From Eimeria necatrix (lineage: Eukaryota; Apicomplexa; Conoidasida; Eucoccidiorida; Eimeriidae), in assembly GCF_000499385.1 (NCBI RefSeq), contig NW_013651859.1:1-64000 (forward strand): 64,000 nt of DNA, written 5' to 3'. Below the pieces are notes generated by a model. That model was not told the origin of the DNA, did no database searches, and was given only the letters and a program-made list of their open reading frames with translations. Of the stretch, positions 10,482-19,743 are shown in pieces. A program made the position numbers and the translations under genes. Positions within the stretch are counted from its first letter, which is position 1; each line of letters opens with the position of its first letter.

Positions 10482-10887
10482 TCTTCACTTCAAATGAAAC
10501 TTTTTAGTTGATTAATTTGGTTCTTTGAAGTCTCTCTTCCTCCCCTTATCTGGCAATCCGACAGTTTTTCTGTACTTGTGAATGCTTCTGCTGCTGCTGC
10601 GGGTCTTTCCGCCAAACTTAAGCTTTTTAGTCCTGCTTACGCGGGCCACTCTGCAGCCATTTGCCTCTGACTTTAGTTCAATGCACAGTCAACAGAGAGG
10701 CCGCTGCAGCGGCAAGAGGAGAGCAGCAACTTTAGTTCCCACACCAATTGTGCCCAAAAGGCCTATAACTGCTGGCTGGCCCCCCGTTGGCCGCGGCGCA
10801 CAGTGTTGTATAGAGATATTAGGCAAGCACTGTTGCTTCAAACATTCTTTTGTGTAGTTACGTGCTGTGTGAAGGAGCACCGCAGCA

Positions 10888-10926
10888 GCTAGCTGCTGCT
10901 AGCTGCTGCTAGCTGCAGCTAGCTGC
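10888..10926. repeat. AGCTAGCTGCTG-type cluster
   Basis: Four AGCTAGC words are interleaved with CTGCTG over about 40 bp. Similar AGCTAGCT clusters occur at 23257-23320, 34163-34174, 34313-34326 and 34508-34529, always outside coding exons in this window. Confidence 0.75.
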
Positions 10927-11010
10927 GGCGAAAAGTGGAGGCTGCAGCAAATTTTGCACGCAGAGTGTACGGGGTTCAGGTGTATGCGAGCCGGGTCTTG
11001 ACTTATATTT

Positions 11011-11060
11011 GAAACTCGGGGCCTTCCGTTGTAGTGAAACTCGGGGCCTTCCGTTGTTGT
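11011..11060. repeat. 25-bp direct duplication
   Basis: Positions 11011-11035 and 11036-11060 carry the same 25-bp unit (starting GAAACTCGGGGCC), differing at a single base near the end. It is a tandem duplication in intergenic DNA with no open frame of interest. Confidence 0.9.
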
Positions 11061-11925
11061 GTTTACTCCCAGTTTGTGGCTGTGCGCGGCTGGGCATTCT
11101 GCAGCGTCAAACCAGCGCTCAAACAGTTCTGTTTCACTAAAAATAATCGAAAAAAGAAACTGCTCTGCATGAACGCAAGGTTTCCACTGTGAAATGTACA
11201 GAACCGTGGGACGATGCTCCCAATGAACCGCAAACGCAGCAGTCTGCACTGTCACATCAAGAAATGCTTGGCCCTATAGAGATCCCTACAAGGTAATAAA
11301 AAATAGAAATACAATTTGTTCTAGAAGGGCTGATATAATTTTTTTTGTCCGCCAAAATGCCCCCTTGCTCCCGCTGCGCCGATGCCTTCCCCCTGTTCAG
11401 CTCGGCGGCGGTCTAAAACAGCAGCAAGCGGGAAGAAACGGGAGCGCCATGTTGAGAAAATAGGCGCCTTCTACGACTTTTGCAGTCAAATAATACTATT
11501 TCGAATTTCAGAAGATTGCAGAAAGGGAAAAAGTGCTCTTGATTGCTTCTTCCTGCCTTGCCGTTCTACACCACCGCAAACCGCTCAGCGGCGCACTTGT
11601 CTTGTAGCCAGCTGAAGTCCGCCTGATGCTCCTCCTTTAGCTGCTGCAAGGTGAACTAATTTAAAATCCATTTCAGTGAAGCTGCCTCATAATGCTTGTA
11701 TACTTGGGGTTTCCTCCGAGTCCCGCGGCGCGTTCGGCTCTCCCGTTTCGATGCACACTTTGAACACGATGTGCACTAGCGTGGCAAGGCTCCCCCTTCC
11801 TGAGCTGCAGGAGTCAATTTTCATTTTCTTTTAAGTAAGAGGTCTATCAAGCCTGCCCCGCAGGCTCAACATTGGCCGCCTGCCTCCCCAAACAGCTGCC
11901 ATCCTAGGCCATAGAGCCAAGAGGC

Positions 11926-13659
11926 ATGATGAGGGGCCCGTTGCTGCAAGCCACCTGGCTGATCCTCCTTGCAAGCGCAGCCCTCAGCCACCTTGGAGCA
12001 AATGCTGTAAGGCGTTTTGCTCAGCGCGAGCAGAGAGCCATGGGAGCACCAGCTGCAGAGCCACACGCAAACTCCGAAGACTCGTCAAACGGAGGCGCCC
12101 CAGTTTACGCCTTGCCTGAGTTCTACCACTCGTATGATAGCATGCAGAAGGAGCTCCGAGCTTTGGGGAAGTCCTGCGGCCTTTCTGTGCACCAAGCAAC
12201 CCTCGATGGCGTGACGGTGGGTCTGATGATGTTCGTTTACTTCGTCTATTTCCTGTTCGTTTATTTCGTCTATTTCCTGCATCGCAGACACTGTAAAGAT
12301 GCAGGACAGGGATTTTTAATTTCCTTTTTTATTCCTTCCATTCCCTTCCAAACATTTCAACACTTACATGCAGCTTTCGGCGCTGTTCCGCAGGTTGACT
12401 ATTTTCACTTGAAGGAAAGCCCTAACCCATCAGAGCGGCTCTTCCTGCTGCCCGGAGACCACCCAAGGGAGTTGGTAGCCCCCGAAGTCGTTTTTGCCTT
12501 TCTAAAGGCCTTATGCAGCGGCCAAGAGGCCCCCGAAGGCTACAGTGCTGAGGCACTGAGGCAGAAGCTGCATGTCATGGCAGTACTTGCAGTCAGCGTT
12601 CCAGCGAGGCGCGCAGTTGAACAGGCAAGCGGAGCCTTCCTGGGTGGCCCCTATCGAGAATCTTTGCAGAAAAATCATCAAAAAGAAGAGACAATCCTTA
12701 AAATGGGCCCTCTTTTGCAGATCTTTTCACTTTAGAATGCCTTATCTTTGGTTTGCAAAGTAGACACACAGTGCCTGCGGCTTCCACGGCTTGCATGCCA
12801 CAGGGCTGCTGCGTTGCTTTCGTTTCAGGGGGCCTACTGCATGCGAAGCAGCCCAAGGGGAGTAGATTTTAATAGGAATTGGGGGCAGAGTGGCGACTCG
12901 GCAGCAGCAGCAGAGAAAGACCACTCAAAGTACCCGAGGGCCCCGCAACAACCCGAAGTACAAATTCTGATATCCCTTTTGAGCCAGTTTCAACCTACTG
13001 TCTTCGTCTCTGTGCATTCGGGGAGATTCGGAGTCTACACGTCTAATGAGGCCCCCTCAGGAGACGCAGAAAAGCCCCCCTCCACCCCTAGCGACGCTGC
13101 AGGGCCCCCGGGCCATTTGCAGGAAGCTGCAGAGGGGGCCCCCACCACCGCTGGGGAGTCTCGGGAGCAGCAGATAGCTGGAGTTGTCCATGCTGCTGCT
13201 TGTTCTGGCAACAGTGTGCCCTGCGAGTTCGGGTCCATTGACAAGTTTTTCGAGGCCACAGGAAACGAAATAGATTTTGTGAAGGCACACCTAACCACTG
13301 ACGAAGGCGAGCCCCCCGTAGCCCTCGCTCTTGAGGTGTACAGACAGGGAAACTCCAGCAACGAAGACGCAAAGCTGAAGGAGGCCAAGGCTCAGTTGCT
13401 GTCCTTGCTGAGGGCCCCCGAAGACCTTCTGGAGCTGACCCTGCCTGCTGCAGCAGATGTGGCAGACCTGCTGCCACAGGAAACTGGGGGGGAAGACGCC
13501 CTGTACACTGCAGAGGCCCTCATCAAGTGGCAGCTAACGAGAGGCCCTCTGGACCGACTCAGCTGTTTCTTATCTTTCAACCCTGCCACCCAGTCCGCCC
13601 TCAACTCCGTCGTGCGCCTCTGGGTGGAGGCCCTCTTTGCCCTCGCTGAGTCTCTCTGA
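11926..13659 (+). CDS. Secreted M14 zinc carboxypeptidase
   Basis: Predicted exopeptidase that trims C-terminal residues using one zinc ion. Three exons join in phase: 11926-12216, 12394-12624 and 12829-13659 (450 residues). Intron 2 begins with GC in the consensus CAG|GCAAGC, not GT. Residues 1-26 form a signal peptide (MMRGPLLQATWLILLASAALS...). Zinc motif HxxE is H120-P-R-E123 in GDHPRELVAPE; the substrate-binding Arg lies in SSPRGVDFNRNWG (about 184-192); the third zinc ligand is H237 in VSVHSG; the likely catalytic Glu is E343 in LALEVYRQ. The usual NPDG segment before the RGVDxNRN motif is not obvious. A Pro/Ala/Gly-rich insertion follows H237. It is the third protease gene in tandem here, but the families are unrelated. 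The second Met (11929) is an equally good start. Confidence 0.88.
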
Positions 13660-14328
13660 CAATTTACGGGTTCTCAGGGAACTTGTCTTTTCGTTCGTGA
13701 TTGTAGCAAACATGCACAGGGGGAATAAAAATATGTGTAAATTAATAGATATCTATTTGGCATACGCAAATGTATTTATTTTCACAAGTCGAGCGCCGGA
13801 AGAGAGGAGCCGTCCACACAAACGAGGCGTGTGAAGGGCCCCCACTGAGGTGCTCTTACACTCCGCAGTGTGTCTCTACAACAGCCAGTTGGCTACAGCT
13901 GGAGCCACAAATGCACAGCAGCAACACACAGCTGCTTGCAGCATCTACTTGGTGTACTAACACACCTCTAAAGTGAATGCAGCAGACTGCATTGGGGTGT
14001 CTGTACAGCCCACTGGGCTCCGTTTATTTGCCTCGAGGCGCCTCCACTGGGGCCTCAGAAAAGCGGCTAGAAACAAGACGGGGCCCCCATATGCCGAACG
14101 GGGCTGCTCCTTGTACTGGGGGGCCCCCAGGCGCTCGCTCTTGGGGGCCCCAAAGTGTGGATGCGGCTAATTTTATTTTGTGTCGGTGCGTGGGTCCTCC
14201 TATCTTTGTGGCTTCAGCTACTCTGCAGGCCTGACAAATACGTGCTGGCATTTGTATCTTAATTGAAGCTAGAGTGAAAGCTAGGGCCTCTTGAATGCTT
14301 TGCACGCATTTGTATCTTCAGAAAAAAG
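13660..14328. other. Convergent 3' intergenic region
   Basis: This is 0.67 kb between the 3' ends of the carboxypeptidase (+) and Arl2 (-) genes. It should contain both 3' UTRs. Several GGGGCCCC words occur at 14080-14155. No gene was recognised. Confidence 0.5.
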
Positions 14329-16329
14329 CTAGAGCTTGATGAACACTCTGTTGGCAATGTCCGACACCAACCAACTTATGCCCTCCAAGAGGCCTGTTCC
14401 GTTCTTAGCGCTGCAGGGGATGACCGCCCAGTGGCGAGACACACTCATGTCTGAGAGTCCCAGAGCCTGAAAGACAGCCGCAGACTGGCACATAACAGAT
14501 CTGATCTGCCCAAGTAGACCGAGTGCTGAACTCGTCCTGTATTGTGTTGTTCTGCTGTATGTACACCCAAGTGTAAGCGCCTCAGACTGCCCGCTAGGAC
14601 CAGCAGAGGCGCTGCCTGGTGGCGGCGCTGCAGCTGCTGGGAGCCACACAAACCCAAACCCTCATCCCTGAGCCCGCAGCTGCTTTACTTCTTTGATTCC
14701 CTCAGGCGAAAGGGCAGAGGGCACATCTTGTTTGTTCGCTAAGATCAACACGGGAACTCCGGCGAGGCGCTGCAGACAGAGCCACAGCAGCTTGGGAAGA
14801 GGCTGACTGACTTGTTTCCTAATGCCTTTTCTCAATTTCTCTCTATAAATCACTGTAATTGGCACTTTAAAGGCCTTATGGGGCTGAACAGGGAAAAAGA
14901 ATGATCTTTGTTACGCCAAGAAGAACAGGCAAAGCCACACATGCAGGTCAAGCCAGGCAGACCACAGACGCACAGAAGCTGAGACGCCGCGCACTAGAAG
15001 ACACTGACAACACCTTAAGGCATAAGGCGAAAAAGTGGCAGAGAGGATTAGGCAAAGCGAAGGCACGCGGTGCGGGCGAAAGGGAAAAGAGAAGAAAAGC
15101 AGCGTTCTGCGTGTGCCTGTAGCTACCAAATTGGCGCGGGATGCCTTTCGTGCGTTCTTGTACTTAATTGTACATAAATGGCTTGCGTGTCTTTGCAGTT
15201 ATTTGCATTTATGGAAAAGGCTTGCTTGCTTGTTAAGGTTCGTGTGCTGGAGTTCATCTTTGCGCTTACCTCTTCCTTCAGCAGTCTGTGCAGTTCTTCT
15301 TTGCAAATTTTCATTCTGTCTCTGTCTGCGGAATCCACCACCCAGATAAGACCGTCTGTACACTCGAAGTAATGCCTCCAGAAGGCGCGAATAGTCCGCT
15401 GGCCCCCCACGTCCCACACACTGAGTCGAAACCTGAAAAACGTGAATTTGCAAAAAATCAAAAATAATCAAAACAGCGCAATACATGCGCGCCGCAGCAC
15501 CCACAGGCAGCATCCAGGTGCTCAGAAAAGCTTAGGAGCTTATCTAAAAAGGAAATTAAAACAAACAAATCGACACAAGTGCCACTGTCTGGAGAGGCGG
15601 GCAGCTGGAGGGGGGGCCGCGAATGCCTGCGTGGGCGCCAGGCCTACGCAGCAAAGTCTAAGACTTTAAAAGGTCCAAGACTTTAAAAGGCCTTGGACTT
15701 TTTAGGCAAGAAAATCCCACTGACCCTTGAAAAGAAAAAGGATATATTGTGAACCCAAGAGTGGGTGCTACAGAGTCCACCTCAGAGCCATTCAGGCGCC
15801 GCACAAATGTTGTTTTCCCCGCCGCGTCCAGACCGCTGCAAGGACAAAAGAACATGACAGAGTAATAAATAAATAAATGGAAAAAAACCAAGGTGCATGC
15901 ATTTCTAAAGAAACAGCCAAGTTCATCCTCTAAGGGTGCCATCTCGGCTCTTCAGAGGAAAGCAAACAACAACTTGCACACAGCCACAGTCAGCATAAGC
16001 CGCAGGGCAAAAGCCTATTCAATGCAGACAGCCTCAAAGAGGGCTTCTGCGTGGCCCATTGTCCGTGGCCTCCAGCCGGGGGCTTTTTCTGGGCTTGTGT
16101 GTCACCTTTAGCCCCTTTAGTCTCAACAGGAGGGCCTCTTGGGGGCCCCCAAGTGCCCCGCAGAGGCCCCACTGAGTGTGCTGCTGCTGCTACAGCCGTA
16201 GTCTGCCTCTGGAGGCCCCAGTATAGGCCCCAGCTAAGGGCTTTGTGGAGGTGGGGAGGCGCACAGCATTAGAATCCGCAGTTCTTTCTCTCTCGCCTTT
16301 GTTTTCCTTAAAACCTTGAGGAGCACCAT
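14329..16329 (-). CDS. ARL2: ADP-ribosylation factor-like protein 2 (Arl2) GTPase
   Basis: Arl2 works with tubulin cofactor D in tubulin folding and with PDE-delta-type carriers in lipidated cargo release. Five exons join in phase: 16329-16265, 15835-15725, 15432-15270, 14769-14689 and 14466-14329, giving 185 residues, against about 184 in animal ARL2. Visible motifs are the P-loop GLDAAGKTT, switch I Thr in APTLGF, switch [11 protein letters not shown]4 NKQD, G5 CSAK, and the Arl2-type stretch [20 protein letters not shown]. The first exon is short: [18 protein letters not shown], about 430 bp upstream of exon 2. Residue 2 is Val instead of Gly, so N-myristoylation is excluded, in line with unmodified Arl2 elsewhere. 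Introns carry GGGGCCCC and AT-rich sequence. Identity as Arl2 and not another Arf is strongly supported by the C-terminal half. Confidence 0.93.
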
Positions 16330-17152
16330 TGTCAATTGCGGGCCCTGGGGCCCCCGTGCAGCGCAGCGTCCACCCACTAAACACAAAGTCAACTTTGGGG
16401 GCCCCGAAGCCCCAAATTGGCGCAGCTGAGGGCTAAACTGGAGGGGCCCCGAGGGCCCCTCTTGCCCGGTGCCAGCTGGCAGCGAAGACCAGCAACAGCT
16501 GCCTTGCTCCGGCTCTCAAGAGCCTTTTTCTGCCTTCCTAGCGCGTAAAATGAGAAATATAATGCAGTTTCAAACAAAATAAAAGCCTAATTTGTGTAGG
16601 AGGCGGTATTTTCCCAAAGACAAGCGTAGGGTGGTTGGGCACACGACCGGGTCAGTGGCGGCTGCAGGGGACCTTGCCAAGCCACTCCGTGCGCTTGTTC
16701 CTTTTCTGCGCTCAGCAGCTTGCATGCAATTGCATGCATCCGCAAAGGGCCATTTCAAGGCCAATTCACTCAAGAGGAGGACCTTTGCCCTCCTTCTCGA
16801 GGCTCACACACGAGGGGTTTGGGGCCCCGGGGCCCCCAGGCTCCACCAGAAAGTCACTTGCAGCCGTTCACAGCCATCCAGGCCCCTTGGCGTGACGTCT
16901 TAGACTAATAGCCTGTCAAGGGGGCTCAGCATTCTTCTGGGGGAGGTGTAGAGGCCCTTTAAAGGAGGCCGAGCGGCCCTCAGGGGCCCCACAAGGGGCC
17001 CCCAAAGAAATTCCTTTCTGCCGGGCTTGACTGTCAAAACACCCTCAGGTGCCTCTGGGCCGACCTCCTCTGCAGAGGGGCCCCCTGCTGGGCGACAAGG
17101 GCCCCCCACTATGTGTGTAGAACGAGGCAACTGGCCAGCGGCTAGCTGAGGC
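16330..17152. other. Shared upstream region of Arl2 and CAP-H2
   Basis: This is 0.8 kb between two divergently read genes, so it likely holds both promoters. GGGGCCCC-type palindromes are frequent (16340-16460, 16820-16850, 16980-17110). A TGCATGCAATTGCATGCA word at about 16721-16738 is a candidate factor site. No gene was recognised. Confidence 0.5.
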
Positions 17153-19708
17153 ATGGGGTCCCCCCAGATGCCTTCCCAGAAAGAACGCGGGCCCGATGGG
17201 GGCCCCTACGGTGGGTCCTCAGCGGACCTTTCCGTGGAGTCCGTAGATGCGTTTCTGAACGAAGTGACGCAGCTGCTGCTGAGGGCCCCCCACGGGACTG
17301 CAGCAGCAGCAGCAGCAGCAAAGGGCGTGTGGGACTACGACCTCGGGAGCCTCCTGTCTGACTTCCTGCGCCTAACTGAGGAAGGCCTCATAGAAATGGA
17401 GCATGCTGGGCAGGGGCCCCCCGAGGGGTCCCCTGCTGCTGCTCTGTCTCCACGGGAGGGGGCCCCCTCCACCCCGGGGGCCCCCGCCCACACAATGAAG
17501 TTCTCTCACGCTGCAATGCTGGTGGAGAGGTCAGCAGCTGTTTGGGGCCTCCGCATAGAAAAGCTGCATGCGCTGGCGTTTAATCTGCTGCAGCACGCGC
17601 AGCAGCAGCAGCAGCAGCAAAGGCTTGAAGGCAACCCTCAGGGGCGCAGCGGGGCCCCTGCAGCTACACACCTCTCGCTGCAGCAGCTCAGACAACAGGC
17701 GCTGCAGCAGCTGGGATCGGCTCCCTGTTTGCTGCTGCCAGAGCCCCCTCCAGTGCTTCGCAAAGAGGGGCCCCCCGGGACCCAGGGGCCCCGGGCCCCT
17801 GACCTGGTTCAGTTGCCTGCAGTTCTTAGGGGCCCCTCAGCAGTGGCAGCAAGACAGCGGGATGAGGGGGCTGCTGCACAGCCAGCAGAGGGGCCCCTGG
17901 GGGCCCCCGGACCCACAGACTCAGCAGCAGCAGCAGCAGCAGCAGCAGTGAGTATGGATGCAGATGAAGACCCTAGGACTGCCTACAATGAGCTGAGGGA
18001 GCTGCGGGTAAGTGCAAAGGATGGGGCAGCAGCAAATTCTTTTGGGGCAGAACAGGCGCACGATTTCAGCCAGCAGCCATCTTGCACTGCTGCTGCTGCT
18101 GCTGCCACTGCTGCTGCTGCTGCTGCTGTTTGGGGCCTCCAGGTAACGAGCCTCAAGGTGCACAGAGAAACAGGGGGCATCCTGGCCACTTCTTCAGATG
18201 CAGCTGCTTACTTTGACTTGTGTGAAGGGGGCCCCTGCCGCGCCCAGAAGAGTGGCTCCCAGGGGGCCCTTGGGGGGCCCCCAGGGGGCCCCGCCCGCTC
18301 TTTGCTGCAGTCTGCTGCAGCAGCAGAGATCGGCGACAGCTGGGAAGAGTACCCAGACTTCTTTTCTGCATGCGACCCTGCAGTGGCCCCAGAGCCAGAG
18401 GCGCAGGGGCCCCCTGCTGCTGCCGCTCAAGGGGAGCTTCAGGAGGGTTTCCCTGCAGCAGCTGCAGCACAGCTAAGGGGCCCCCCTGGCTTCGGCGGGC
18501 CTCCCCAGGCGACGGCTGGGGGCCCCCAAGGGGCCCTCACTCCCCAGAACCCCCCTGCCCCTGACTGCTGGGTGCAGCAGCTGCTGCAGGAGTCTCGAGG
18601 GGCCCCCCAGGAGGCCCTTTGGAACTCAGCTTCTTTCGATATGCCGGAGTTGCGGGCCGCTCTTGGCCTTCCGGAAGAAGAAATGCCCCAGGGGGCCCCC
18701 TTGGGGGCCTCGGGGGCCCCCGAGGGGCCCCCTCTGCACCGCCTTGCCTTCCTTAACTGTAAGAGGCACAACAGACACACGGCAGCAATGAAGGCGCACG
18801 CAGCAAAGCCATTAAAGCGCAAGAAGCAGCAGCAGCGGCAGCAGCAGCAGCACGGGAGCTACAGACTTGCGAATGACTGGCTGGGTTTTGCTGCGTCGTT
18901 TTGTTCTTGCAGTTCTCTATGACGACTTCTTGGGGGCCCCTCTAACCCCGCATTCTGATGAAGGGCTCACGGGGGGCCTCTCGGCTTCAGCCCGCCTCCA
19001 TGTAGAGTTCCTAATGGCGAGGCAAAGGCTAAGGGCCCTTCCGCGCAGCGGGGGCCCCGGGGGGCCCCTCACTGCCATTGTGCTGCAGCAGCTGCTCCAG
19101 GGGGCAGCAGCCGGGGGCGCAGGGGGCCCCCAGGGGCCCCCCAGAGACCCCAAGAGGCGCTGCCGAGACTTCCTCATGAGTTTGCCCACGACGTGCGAAG
19201 ACCCCAAAGAGAATCAGGGGCCCCGGGGGGGCCCCACCTGCAGGTGGGTTTAAGTCTAATTGGTAGCGTTGGGCCTTCGTGGGGGCCCCTGCAACACTAA
19301 CGGGAGCCTCTGCCTCACCCCCCATTGCTGCTGCTGCTGCTGCTGCTTGCGGTGCTGCTGCTTCGAACTGTGGGGCTGCCGCGCGTGTCGGTTGCTGCTG
19401 CGCGGCTCAGGGCACCCCCCGCCAGCATCCTGGGGAGCCCAGCTGAGGACTTGCTGCTGCAGGACCCTGGAGCTGCACTTTTAGTTCACAGGGCCTCCAC
19501 AAAGGAGGGGCAGGGGGCCCTTCTGAGGGGTTTCTGGCCCCCGCCGCCGCCCTGGCTGACCCAGGAGGGGGGGGCCGCCTGCGGCAAGCCGGGGGCCCCC
19601 CTGGGGGGCCCCCCCTACAGCACGCTCCCAGGGTACCCTAACATTAGAATGCCCGCGGCCCCCCACGCCCGCCTGCTTGGGCAGTTGTTTTGTCCCCCGC
19701 TGAATTCT

Positions 19709-19743
<35 letters not shown>

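Larger units (their letters stand above)
10482..11925. other. Intergenic region with short tandem repeats
   Basis: This is 1.4 kb between the intramembrane protease and the carboxypeptidase gene, both on +. It contains an AGCTAGCTGCTG cluster at about 10888-10926 and a perfect-looking 25-bp direct duplication at 11011-11060. I see no family-like protein in either strand. The open frames present are short and compositionally random. Confidence 0.5.
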
